The position numbers and the translations under genes were made by a program. Under the pieces are notes generated by a model. That model worked only from the letters and a program-made list of their open reading frames with translations, was not told the DNA's origin and ran no database searches. Positions 24,971-36,040 of a stretch of DNA of 64,000 nucleotides are shown here, piece after piece. The stretch lies in the NCBI RefSeq assembly GCF_041146395.1, contig NC_090989.1:243836843-243900842 (forward strand). The letters run 5' to 3'. This DNA comes from Eulemur rufifrons (Eukaryota; Chordata; Mammalia; Primates; Lemuridae). The number at the start of each line of letters is the position of its first letter. The first letter of the stretch is position 1.

Positions 24971-27900
24971 TCAGGGAAACCAATTTTCTGGTGAGTACAT
25001 GTGATGCTTGTTTTTCCATTCTTGGGATACTTCACTTAATATAATGGGTTCCAACTCTCTCCAGGAGAACCATAGAGATGTCGTATCTTCATCATTCCTT
25101 ATAGCTGAGTAATATTCCATGGTATACATATACCACAGCTTACTAATCCAATCATGTATTGATGGGCATTTGGGTTGTTTCCACATCTTTGCTATTGTGA
25201 ATTGTGCTGCTATAAACATTCGGGTACATGTGTCTTTGTTAAAGAATGACCTTTTTTCCTTTGGGTATATGCCCAGTAATGGGATTGCTGGGTCAAATGG
25301 CAGGTCTACTTGAATCTGTTTAAGATACCTCCATAATGCTTTCCACAGGGGTTGCACTAGTTTGCAGTCCCACTAGCAGTGTATTAGTGTTCCTGTCTCT
25401 CCACACCCACGCCAACATGTGTTGTTTTGGGTTTTTTTGATAAAGGCCATTCTCATTGGAGTTAAGTGATATCTCATTGTGGTTTTGATTTGCATTTCTC
25501 TGATGATTAGGGATGTTGAGCATTTTTTCATATGTTTGTTAGCCATTCTTATATCTTCTTTCGAGAAGTTTCTATTCATGTCATTTGCCCACTTTTTGAT
25601 AGGGTTGCTTGATTTTTTCTTGCTGATTTTCCTGAGTTCTAAATAGATTCTTGTTATCAGTCCTCTATCTGATGTGTAGTATGCAAAAATTTTTCCCATT
25701 CTGTAGGTGGTCTGTTTATTCTCTGGACTGTTTCTTTGGCTGTGCAGAAGCTTTTTAATTTAATCATGTCCCATTCATTTATTTTTGTTGCTGCTGTGAT
25801 TGCCTTGGGGGTCTTCTTCATAAATTCTTTGCCTAGGCCAATGTCTGTAAGAGTCTTTCCTACATTTTCTTCTAGAATTCTGATTGTATCACGCCTGAGG
25901 TTTAAGTCTGTTATCCACCGTGATTTGATTTTTGTGAGAGGTGAAAGCTATGGGTCCTGTTTCAGTCTTCTACAAGTGGCTAACCAATTCTCCCAGCACC
26001 ATTTATTGAATAGGGATTCTTGTCCCCAGAGTATATTCTTTCCCGCTTTGTCAAAAATTAGGTGACTATATGAGGATGGTTCTATATTTGGATTTTCTGT
26101 TGTGTTCCACTGGTCTGTGTCCCTGCACTTGTGCCAATACCAGGCTGTTTTAAGAACCACGGCCTTGTAGTATAGTTTGAGGTCTGGCAAATTAATACCT
26201 CCCATTTTGTTTTTGTTGCTTAAAATTGCTTTTGCTATACGGGGTCTTCTTTGATTCCATACAAAGTGTATAATTATTTTCTCTACGTCTGTAAAGAATG
26301 ATGTTGGTAATTTAATAGGGATTGCATTGAATCTGTAGATCACTTTGGGTAGTTTAGAAATTTTAACAATGTTGATTCTTCCGATCCACGAGCATGGTAT
26401 ATTTTTCCATCTATTTGCAAGTTCTGCTATTTCTTTTCTCAGTGTTTCATAGTTTTCCTTATAGAGGTCCTTTACCTCTTTAGTTAGATATATACCTAGA
26501 TATTTTATTTTCTTTGTTGCTATTTTGAAGGGTATTGAGTCTTTAATTTGGTTTTCCGATTGACTGTTATTGGCATATATAAATGCCTCTGATTTGTGTA
26601 TATTAATTTTGTAACCTGAGACTTTGCTATATTCGTTAATCAATTCCAGGAGTCTCATGGTTGAATCCTGGGGGTTTTCCAGATATAACATCATATCATC
26701 TGCAAAAAGTGAGAGTTTGATCTCTTCCTTCCCTATTTGGACTCCCTTGATTCTGCCCTCTTGCCTGATAGCTCTCGCAAGGACTTCCAATACTATGTTG
26801 AAAAGTAATGGAGACAATGGGCAGCCCTGTCTGGTTCCAGTTCTAAGTGGGAGAGCTTTCAGTTTTTCCCCATTCAGTATGATGTTGGCTGTGGGTTTGT
26901 CATATATGGCTCGTATCATTTTTAGGTAGGTTCCATCAATGCCTATTTTGTTAAGCGTATTTATCATAAAAGGGTGTTGAATTTTGTCAAATGCTTTTTC
27001 TGCATCTAATGAGAGTATCATATGGTTTTTGTTTTTGCTTCTATTTATGTGGTGAATTACATTTATAGATTTACGTATGTTGAACCACCCCTGCATCTCT
27101 GGGATGAAGCCCACTTGGTCGTGGTGGATTACTTTTTTGATAAGTACTTGGATTCGATTTGCTAGTATTTTATTGAAAATTTTTGCATCTATATTCATGA
27201 GAGAAATTGGTCTGTAGTTCTCTATTTTTGTTGCGTCCTTTCCAGGTTTTGGTATCAATGTTATATTGGCTTGGTAGAACGTGTTGGGGAGAATTCCATC
27301 CTTCTCAATATTGGAGAATAGTTTATGTAGGATGGGCACCAGTTTTCTTTGTATGTATGGTAAAATTCAGGTGTGAACCCATCTGGACCAGTGCTTTTCT
27401 TTTTGGGAAGGTTTTTTATTGCTGTTTCGATTTCAGTTCTTGATATTGGTCTGTTCAGGTACTCTATTTCTTCCGTTGAGCCTGGGAAGACTATGTGTTT
27501 CTAAAAATTTGTCCATTTCCTCCACATTCTCCAGTTTGTGTGCATAAAGATTTTTGTAGAATTCATAGATGGTATCTTGTATCTCTGTAGCATCGGTTGT
27601 GATTTCTCCTTTCATGTTCCTAATGGAGGTTATTAGAGATTTTTGTTTTGTGCTCTTGGTTAGTCTAGCCAGGGGTGTGTCTATTTTGTTTATCTTTTCA
27701 AAGAACCAACTTTTTGTTTTATTAATTTCCCTTATAGCTTCTTTGTTGTCCTTTTCATTTAATTCTGATTTGATCTTAGTAATTTCTCGCCTTCTGCTGG
27801 GTTTGGGATCGTTCTGTTCTTCTTTCTCCAGCTCTTTGAGTCTATTCGTTAGGTTGTCTATTTGCATGTTTACTGTCTTTTTGATATAGGCATTTATGGA

Positions 27901-28844
27901 TATGAATTTTCCTCTCAGGACTGCTTTAGCTGCATCCCATAGATTTTGATAAGTTGTATCTCCATTGTCATTTAATTCAAAGAAATTTTTGATTTCCATC
28001 TTGATTTCTTCTTTTATAGAATAATTTTTCAGGAGAAGGTTATTTAGCTTCCATGACTTTGAGTAAGAGTGAGGGTTTCTGTTTGTGATCATTGTTACTT
28101 TTATTCTGCTGTGATCTGAGAAGATGCATGGTATAATTTCTATTTTTTTAATTTTTTTAAGACAAGATTTATGTCCTAGGTATGGTCAATCTTAGAGAAT
28201 GTCCCGTGAGCTGATGAGAAGAATGTATATTCTGTGGACTTTGGGTAGAATGTCCTATAGATGTCAGCCATGCCCATTTGTTCTAGCATTCTATTTAGGT
28301 CCATTATTTCTTTGTTTATTTTCTGTTTAGAGGATCTGTCCTGTACTGTCAGTGGGGTGTTAAAGTCCCCAGCTATTACAGTATTGTTATCTATCATTTG
28401 GTTGAGATCTAGTAGGGTTTGCTTTATGAATCTAGGTGCACCTAGGTTGGGTGCATATATGTTGAGTATAGTCATGGCTTCTTGTTGAATTGTGCCTTTA
28501 ACCAGTATGTAGTAGCCATCTTTGTCTTTTATTATTTTTGTTGGTTTGAAAGCTAAGTTATTGGAAATTAAGATTGCCACACCAGCTTTCTTTTGGTTAC
28601 TATTTGCTTGAAATATCGATTTCCATCCTTTTATTTTCAGTCTAAATGCATCTTTGCAGGTTAGGTGAGTTTCTTGAAGACAACAGATACTTGGATTGTA
28701 TTTTTTTATCCATTGGGCCAGTCTATGTCTCTTGAGCGGGGAGTTCAAGCCATTCACATTTATTGAGAAAAGTGATAAGTGAGACAGTTTTTTGTTCAGC
28801 TTGTTGGGTAGAACTTCATTGTGATGTTTTCTCTCCTGGGCCAT
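24971..28844 (-). pseudogene. L1 ORF2 (endonuclease/reverse transcriptase), disrupted
   Basis: Encodes the L1 EN-RT protein, which nicks target DNA and reverse-transcribes L1 RNA. The AP-like endonuclease (28844-28176) keeps INVNGLNS, the catalytic QETHL, AGDFNTPL and SKIDHT. The RT (within 27339-25948) keeps FADDM and [11 protein letters not shown]. The C-terminal Cys motif [14 protein letters not shown] lies at about 25415-25375. Damage: a frameshift between 28176 and 28092; a 2-bp deletion near 27477 and a 1-bp deletion near 27348; a CAG to TAG stop at 25948-25950 (sense CAG in the copy at 50.6 kb); a 1-bp deletion in an A-run near 25694; and a TGG to TAG stop at 25373-25375. The last segment (25357-24971) is open to the natural stop. 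Confidence 0.95.
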
Positions 28845-28889
28845 CGTGGTATCTGGAATTTGATCTTTAGCTCTTGAGTAGTTTTACAT

Positions 28890-29888
28890 TCATGGATCTT
28901 TCTTGTGCTGATCCGTGTGTAATTCTCTTTTGAGTACTTCTTGGAGGGCTGGTCTTGTCTTGGTGAATTCCCTCAACCTTTGTTTATCTGAGAATGTCTT
29001 GATTTCTCCTTCGTATAGAAAACTTAGCTTAGCTGGGTACAAGATTCTAGGCTGGGCATTATTCTGTTTCAGAAGCGTGAAAATGGGGCCCCAACCTCTT
29101 CTTGCTTGTAAGGTTTCAGCTGAGAAATCTGGCGTAATTCTGACGGGTTTTCCTTTGTAAGTTACTTGTTTCTTTCTCCTTACAGCTCGGAGAAGGGACT
29201 CTTTAGTGGATATTTTGGTCAGCCTGATGACTACGTGGCATGGTGTTTTCCTATTTGCTATGAATCTCCCAGGGGTCCTTTGAGCTTCTTGAATCTGTAT
29301 GTCTAGAGTATTGGCAAGGCCTGGAAAATTTTCCTCGATTATGTCTTCAAATAGCTTGTCCAATCCTTGCTTATTATCTTCTTCACCCTCAGGAATGCCA
29401 ATAACTCTCAAGTTAGGTTTCTTCACATAATCCCACATTTCTTGCAGACTCAGATCATTTCTCTTACTTTTTTGATCTATCTCTGTGACTGTCTCATTTA
29501 GTTGGAAGGAGTTATCTTCAATTTCTGAGATTCTTTCCTCTGTTTGATCTACCCTGCTCTTGAGACTTTCCACAGTGTTTTGTAGGTCTCTGAGTGAATT
29601 CTTCACTTCTAGGAGTTCAGTTTGGTTTTTCTTCAATATTTCAATTTCTTTAGTGAATTTTTCCTCCAAATCCTGTATTTTTTTTGTGTTTTCCTTGTGT
29701 TGTTTATCCATTGATTCTTGTATATTATTCAGCTTGCTTATGATCCATAATTGGAATTCTTCCTGTGACATGTTGGTGTTTTGAGTCTGGTTTATGTCAA
29801 GTGGTTGGGAGCTGGTATTTCTCTTTGGGGATGAGCTTTTCGTTTGATTCTTTGTGCTCTCCGTGTTTTTTCACTGGGCCCTTCCCAT
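28890..29888 (-). pseudogene. L1 ORF1 (RNA-binding chaperone), early nonsense
   Basis: ORF1p is the trimeric RNA-binding protein of the L1 RNP. The original start appears to be the ATG at 29888-29886; codon 6 is TGA (29873-29871). With that codon the frame would be 332 aa, close to the 338 of human ORF1p. From the next in-frame ATG (29771) 293 codons are open. They cover a coiled coil (about residues 15-95 of this part, heptad-rich), the RRM-like domain (around NLRVIGIPEGEEDN, DIIEENFPG, QIQEAQRTPGR) and the C-terminal domain (TPDFSAETLQARRGWGPIF, RILYPAKLSF). A polar Ser/Lys-rich N-terminal segment lies between the stop and the downstream ATG. It ends 45 bp before the ORF2 start, as in primate L1. 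Confidence 0.9.
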
Positions 29889-30614
29889 CTAGATTTATCG
29901 TTGGATATTTTCTTATAGATTTAGTCTGGTTAACAGCACTCTTTGTGCTCTATTCTTAGGCTGTGAAGCAGTCTAGGTATGTTGCTTCTTTTGGCAAGAG
30001 GGGGAGACTGTTGTGTATTGTTTAGAGATTTTTCTGTTTCCGTTGGGGGACTGCTTCTGATGGGTCCAATCCTAGAGGATTGGAGTGATCCAAGACCGCT
30101 TTGGCGAGTTAGGACACTGTGTTGTGGTCTTTCAGAAGGCAGGCAGGGTCCACACTAATAGTAGACCGAAATTCTCTTTGTTTGTTTGTTTGTTTGTTTC
30201 CCTTTGATTCTTCCTCTATAGGGGAGGTTTCTGTCTCTATCTGCAGGCAAGATACTAGCTATCGGGAGAGGACGGTGACCTTGCTTGCTCAGCACCCCAG
30301 TTGCTGTAGCTCCCACGGGCAAAAGTCTGCCTTGGCCCAATGTCCCCAGGGATCAGGTTCCACACTCTCGCTTCTGGAGAAGTATTCAGTGTTTACACAT
30401 GGGCGGGGACCCTATATAAGGTCCATGGACCAGGGGAGAGGGCCGCCCAGGGAGCCTCTTGGTACCCTATTGCTCCGCAGTGACTTGGCTGTGGGCCCTA
30501 AGATGGCGATTGCATGCCCGCAGATCGCCGGTGCTGGGAGTGACTGCTCAGGATCCGGTATGTACCAGAGCCAGGGACCTGGCCCGTTCCGACGCTCACC
30601 GTGGGTCCCTAGTT

Positions 30615-30730
30615 AGAAGGCGAAAAGAGAGAAGAAAGGAAAAAAAAAGAAAAAAGAAAAGGAAAGAAAGAAAAGAAAAAGAAAAAAAAGAAGAAAAAAG
30701 AAAAAAAAAAAAGAAACGCAAAAACCAAAC
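30615..30730. repeat. Purine (GA/A)-rich tract within L1 5' UTR
   Basis: About 110 nt almost free of pyrimidines on the plus strand (gaagaaagg, then a series of aaaag/aaaaag units), ending at gaaacgcaaaaacc. The L1 sense strand is therefore polypyrimidine here. Confidence 0.9.
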
Positions 30731-31076
30731 CAAAAAACACCAAAAACACCAACAAAAATGAACAAAAACAAACTACATAGCACCTCACCACACCGCAAAG
30801 CAGAAAGATACACAAATCTGAAGTATATAGTTCAGCGACTCAATGTTTTTTTTTTGTTTATTTGTTTTACGCCTTAGCACAGCTCCGCCCCTTCACGCCC
30901 GCCCGGCTGGGTCCTGGGCGGTTTCGCAGTGGATTTCAAGATGGCGTCTGCATGCCCGCACAGCTCCAAGGGTGGTGGGGATCCAACCTCCGTGCTCAAA
31001 AAGGCGAGGCAGCCAGAGGCCCAGAGGGCAAAGGTGCCCGCCGAGGCTGTCCGGCTCGTGAGCCGCCGGAAAAGAA

Positions 31077-31105
31077 AAGAAAACAAACAAACAAACAAAC
31101 AAAAC
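31077..31105. repeat. (AAAC)n within L1 5' UTR
   Basis: Five to six AAAC units; a matching (TTTG)n lies at about 30176-30198 in the same 5' UTR. Confidence 0.9.
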
Positions 31106-31973
31106 CCAGAAAAAATTCATGAAGAATAAAATATACAGTTTGGCGAGCCTATTCTTCTTGTTCGGTTTTTTTTTTTTTTTTTTATGCCTTAGCGCAGCTC
31201 TGCTCCTTCACCCCGAGCACGGCCCCGGCATATCTCGCACTCCTGGCGTTGGTTCAGAGACCAGCGGAGGGCGCTGGGCAGAGAGAGCCGCTCGGCACTT
31301 TATGGCTCCCGAGCGGTTTCGCCTTCGCTTTCAAGATGGCGCCTGCCGAGCTCCGAGCTCCGGGGCTGGAGGGGACTGGCTCCCCGGCAGGCAGAGACCG
31401 CCACTGCCCAGGGGCTGGCAAGCAAGGACGCGCACCGGGGGTGACCGGCTGGAGAACTGCCGAAAAAGGCAGCACGGGGTACAATGCTATTTGCTGTCCG
31501 GGAATCTTTTGTGTTTTTCCGCCCTGGTGCAGATCTGTCCCTCCTCGCCAAGCGCTGTCTCAGCTGAGAGCCCCCAGTTTCTAAGGTAATTTCGCAAAAA
31601 AGCCTCCTGTCTGCAATGCTCCACGTATGCCTCAGTGATTCTGTGCTGGCCTGGGTCAGGGCTCTATTCAATTGGGAGCGGAGGACATTGAGGAGAGCAA
31701 GCCACTTTCCCAAGAGGCTGCACCCGCCCCAGCTGGGAGCGGGTGTAGCCGACCCGCGCTCCGCTGGCTAGTGTCTGTGCCTCGTTCCTAATTTTCGTTC
31801 ACCTCAGACCTCACTCGCTCTGTTTGTCCCACGCTGATTCTCCGTGGATTCACACCGCTGTTCCTGTGTGGGAGCAGTCCTCTAGCGTTGTGACAGGTCC
31901 GGATCGATGCCTTCCTCCCCGGGAGCGCAGATCCAGGCCGTCACCACCACTCCGCCATCTTTTTTCTGATCCC

Positions 31974-31989
31974 TTCTTTTAATATTTTT
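31974..31989. repeat. 16-bp TSD, right copy (full-length L1)
   Basis: ttcttttaatattttt, identical to 24607-24622, directly beyond the L1 5' end. Confidence 0.92.
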
Positions 31990-32200
31990 GCAAGATAGGT
32001 CTGCTGGCAGTGAATTCCCTGATTTTTTTTTTTTTTTCTGCTTTTCAGTTTTTCTTGTAAAATACACATGGCAAAAATTACCAACTTAATTTTTAAGTGT
32101 ATTTAAAAATTATAGTGAAATCAATTACATTCATACTGTTGGGCAATCATCACCAACATTTATTTCTAGAATTCTTTTAAGCAATGTATTTTTGCAAACA
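31990..32200 (-). mobile_element. Old L1 sequence continuing beyond the younger L1, antisense
   Basis: 31990-32025 resumes the host L1 of 19911-24606. From about 32040 ('cttgtaaaatacacatggca', 'tgttgggcaatcatcaccaa') it becomes an old L1 3' UTR-like segment, so another L1 fragment may begin there. Confidence 0.55.
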
Positions 32201-32417
32201 CAGAAATGAAATGGGAACCAACATTAATCTTCAAAACATGAAGATTTGCTTTGGGATGAAAACTCTATGGTGATTTCAACATGCAGCTCTTACATGATGT
32301 TGGAGGTTGTTAGATTTTATTTTAATATGGATAGAAGACAATTGTAGCAGAAGGATGAGATCATTCCTCGTGCTAGTTGCTCAAAAGGATACAGAGCTTC
32401 AAATGTAAAACAGGCTC
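32201..32417. other. Short unassigned stretch
   Basis: No gene or assignable repeat. Confidence 0.5.
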
Positions 32418-32784
32418 TGTCTTAGTTCATTTTGTGTTGTTATAACAGAATACCTAAGATGGGGTTATTTATTGGCTCATGATTCTGGAGGCTGGGAATT
32501 CCAAGATTGAGGGTTGGCATCTGGTGAGGGCCTTCTTGCTTTGTCATAATGTGGTGGAAGGCATCATATGTGAGAAGGCCAAAGAGAGAGCAAGAGAGGG
32601 CAATAGGAGGTGAACTCACCTTCTTGATAATGAACCCCCCCTCCTGGAATAATGTTAGTCCTTTCATGAGGGTGGAGTCCATGTGACCTAAACACCTCTT
32701 AAAGACCCCACCTCCCAATACCATCATAATGGCAATTCAATTTCAGCATGAATTTTGGAGGGGACAAACATTCAAACCATAGCA
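32418..32784 (-). mobile_element. MLT1/MST-type MaLR LTR (solo), antisense
   Basis: Starts tgtcttagttcattttgtgt and ends tcaaaccatagca. Between them are 'tctggaggctgggaattcca', 'agaggtgaactcacc'-type and 'agaccccacctcccaata' blocks in the reverse MaLR order. Complete LTR length; no internal region. The 95-codon ORF on the minus strand is not coding. Confidence 0.82.
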
Positions 32785-34589
32785 GACAACATGAAGGTGA
32801 GCCCTTGAAGGGAGGTGGGAGGAGATAATCATCATCCTACCTGTGCACTTTGAGGAGGTGAAGGACATCTTAAGAGCAATCTCAGTGGAGAGATTTAAAG
32901 ATAATTTATGCTTTGTGAAGGCAAGAGCAGAGCTAGAAAAAACCTTGGTAGGTTACCTCAATGCAGAGCCACAACATACATGTACCCTGCACAAAAGTGC
33001 CTAGCTTGAGGACATGAATTGGGGCTTAAATCATACCCTAGTGCCACACACTCTGGCTTGGGGTTATTCAGTCTGGAGAAGGGGACATAGCAAGTTTTGG
33101 CAATTGATATGCCTAGAGGGGACACCTCTTTTTAATTTGGTAGCCCAGAGAGCTCATATTCTCAAGTGAGGAACTTTTTCTTAAAATGCAAAGAGACACT
33201 TCTATGGAAACAATAGTCCCAGCAAACTGGAAATGAATATTCCATAGGTATAGAGTCAAAATACCTAAAGTCATGATTCATTATACCCTCTGGGTTTTTC
33301 TGCCTTTATTACTCTGTAGTATTCAGTAAAGATGTTTTTATACATGACAACTTTGTCTCAGTTATGACATGTGACATCTATTCTGAGGCCAAAGTGTTAA
33401 AGTGGTATCAGCATCCATTTCCCCAAAAGATAAATTTTGTGGTGGCAGCTATAATTAGCAGAAAACCACCAAGGAATTGAGTTCTTGGGATTGACTATAA
33501 GCCACCTGGTCCAGTTGCCTGTAAGACCAAACTGGAAAATCTAGGGTATATTTTCATTAGGCAGGCAGCATTTTCTTGCAAATCATGAGTGGATGAATTG
33601 TGTGTGGTTTCAGAAGGAAATGTTTATAGTAACTCAAAGTGAACTTCCAGTGGAAGATAAATATATCTCAACAGAAAAAAATGAAAAATAATTTGAATAT
33701 CATGAGGGATCTAAGAAAAACCCCCAAATTTTTCTTGACAGCTGTTTTAACTCTGAACAAAATATGTATGTTTTGAAATTATTGCAAAAGTCTATGTCAT
33801 AAAGGCATATAAAGCTAAATCATTTCTATCTGACAAAACCTTAACTCTAACCCTTTTAAAGGAAGGATTTCTTTTTTTACCTAAAGTGTTCAAAAATTCC
33901 TGGTAATCAAAATTATAATCTGCATGGTATAAAAGTCTCACCAACTCCCACAACAAAAAAACAAAAGATAACCCCCCTCCAGATATTTCTAATATAAATG
34001 GTATAAAACCACATTTTCGACATCTTAAAATATCGTTAAACTTACATTACACAATCATTTATTACAATTTAGCTGGATGCTAATACTAAAAAGGAGTCTT
34101 ACTTCTACCATGAAATATTTTTTAAAAGTTATTAGTACAATTTTAAAACAAGAGCTTCCATTATTTTTTTATTTCTCAGTCTCTTGAGAGAAATATTTTT
34201 CCATTGTTTATTTGATTAATATTACTGGCTAGTGAAAATCTGTAACATTTTTACCACAGTTTCCCTGATGTGGGCAAAAAGATACCCATGCAGAGAGAAA
34301 AGAGAGAGCACATGTATTTTGAAATAAATTCTATTAAAGAATTTTATTAGTATAAAAAGATCACTATTAAGTAAGCTATATCTGACAGCTTCATTAGTTC
34401 TAAGTACTAAAATAATAGATATGAAAAACTACACAAGCAAATAAAAATTTGTTCAAAAATGTTAAAATTCAGAATTATAAAATATTGCAACATCTTATTA
34501 ATATCCGTAGAGTGTGATCTTTTCACCTTAAAAATGGTATATGTAAAGAAAAGTTTCGTAATAAAAATTGTGGAGAAAAATAAGGAAGG
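32785..34589. other. Intergenic, nothing recognised
   Basis: Moderately AT-rich, apparently unique sequence with no convincing exon or repeat. Confidence 0.5.
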
Positions 34590-34810
34590 GTAAAAGGATA
34601 AATGCAGTTTTTAGGTAGGCAGGGAGGTGATAAGTTGACTGTGAGAGCTGAAATATGACAGAAGGAAAGGAACAAGTCACTATGTGTGGAAGAACATTGC
34701 AGGCAGAGACACCAGCAAGTGCAAAGGGTCAAAGCCTTAAACATGAAGATACTCTTCAGGAGTTTTTTGATTAGGGGAAGGTTGGAAGATTTTAAATGAG
34801 ATTGGAAAAA
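34590..34810. repeat. Ancient interspersed repeat, family not assigned
   Basis: 'gctgaaatatgacagaagga', 'gtggaagaacattgcaggca' and 'ccagcaagtgcaaagggtca' follow a widespread old mammalian repeat that also appears at about 60230-60400 ('gagcagagacctgaggtgta', 'gaacagcaggtgcaaaagcc'). I know the pattern but not its name. Confidence 0.55.
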
Positions 34811-35064
34811 GTCCATTTGTTATTCTCCATTAACAGGAAAAATATAAACATTTTTATATTTACAGCTTAATAAAGTAAGTGTTTTTGTCAAAAATAAAAA
34901 CAAAATAAAATAGGAATTTTATTGTTTAATATCTATATATAATGAAAATTTAGATTAATCACATTTTTATAGAGATTTATCCCATATTTAGAGTTATACA
35001 TTAACATTATTTCTAATTAATTGAAATAAGTTTTCGATACATTCCACATATTATATTATATTCC

Positions 35065-35235
35065 AATGACCCAGTAAGGTAAGTATTATCTTCATTCACA
35101 GATTAAGAAAACTGAGGCTTAGAGAAAATCCATAATGTGCTCAAGAACACATGCTGGAAAAATGGTAGAATCCAGGTCAGAACCTGGGTTTCTTGACTCA
35201 AAATCCGGGAACTTTTCCATTTGACACAATTAATA
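35065..35235 (-). mobile_element. MIR SINE, antisense
   Basis: 'aaggtaagtattatcttcat', 'cagattaagaaaactgaggc', 'tagagaaaatcc...gtgctcaagaacacatgctgg' and 'gaatccaggtcagaacctgg' are the reverse MIR order, ending 'gacacaatta'. Confidence 0.8.
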
Positions 35236-36040
35236 CTGAAAAAGAACTAGAGATAGTTTAGTCTGTTTTTAATGTTTCAGATGTCCTTAGAAAGATCACA
35301 TAAGTCTTAGGATCGTGTCCTTTTTCCTGACCCCACAAAACCAGTCCAGGTGCTTGCTAAGAGCCTTTCATTTATTTTCTCTAGGACAGTCCCTTGAAGT
35401 GTTCAAGGTTAAGTGCTTTCTCCTAATCCAACAGAGTTGAGCTGGTTGTCTGTGTGTACTCATGAATGATTTGCAGTGACTCACATCCTTTCTGTGAAGG
35501 CATACACAATGTACTGGCCATGAGGGAGAGGGAGAGAATGTGCCTAGCACTGGGGATACATGTGGGATAGTGGGGTGAGACCTCAGATATGTGTTCTCTG
35601 AGGTTTGTGGGCAAGTCTCTTGGTAGAGTCCACAATCAGTAAAATTCTCAGCCTTTTGTTAAGATTCACACCCTCGTTGTTTTGAGTCCCTGTCCCTTTT
35701 ACCTGCTCTTAGCTGCCCCAGACTGTTCAGTCATTCTGATCCCCTCAGTGTTCTAGGTTGGGCAAGAAAGAAATGGACCTCGTGGGCATCTTCCCTCATG
35801 ACTGGAGAAAATGGATGCTCACTATGCTCTCACTTTCCTCTGTGGGAAAATGGTGGACCAAAGAGTCCTCTTTTGGCACTGAGCTGTAATGACTTGGAGG
35901 AGGAGTGATGCAAGTAAAGTGAAACTATTCTTCTTACCTTCTTCAATGTGTTTATTCCTGGAGTTTTTTCTTCAGTGGGGTGCTGGGACCTCTCTGCTGG
36001 ACTCCTGGGCTCCCACAAAGGTACTTTTATCTGTGGGTGG
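35236..36040. other. Intergenic, nothing recognised
   Basis: No recognisable gene. Short ORFs of 60-70 codons on the minus strand show no domain. Confidence 0.5.

Larger units (their letters stand above)
24623..31973 (-). mobile_element. Full-length L1 retrotransposon, antisense, about 7.35 kb
   Basis: Complete non-LTR retrotransposon. From its 5' end (31973, where the sense strand begins gggatcagaaaaaagatggc), it has a CpG-rich 5' UTR of about 2.1 kb, ORF1, a 45-bp inter-ORF spacer, ORF2, a G-rich 3' UTR and an A-rich tail. A perfect 16-bp TSD proves a single insertion into the older L1. It is inactive as it stands: ORF1 has an early stop and ORF2 several stops and frameshifts. A close relative, 5' truncated, lies in sense at 50496. 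Confidence 0.97.
29889..31973 (-). promoter_or_regulatory. L1 5' UTR/internal promoter, CpG-rich, repeated units
   Basis: About 2.1 kb, more than twice the human L1 5' UTR as I know it. The sense start has aagatggcgg next to the 5' end (plus strand ctccgccatctt, 31951-31962), the position of the YY1 site in primate L1. Three further AAGATGGCG copies lie on the opposite strand (30500-30508, 30938-30946, 31333-31341), each in a related unit: a poly-T or TTTG run, 'gcctta-gc-cagctc', the AAGATGGCG box, a GC-rich stretch, then an A-rich tract and 'tatacagttnggcga'-like sequence. 30880-31960 is a local CpG island. The ORFs seen in this part on either strand are GC-rich openings without L1 protein similarity. 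Confidence 0.8.

Noticed and set aside
26624..29784. Plus-strand ORFs of 74-106 codons
   Set aside because: They are antisense shadows of L1 ORF1 and ORF2.
30119..31713. Long GC-rich ORFs on both strands (up to 165 codons)
   Set aside because: They lie in the L1 5' UTR, where CpG-rich DNA lacks stops by composition; no domain is recognisable and they are not conserved L1 proteins.
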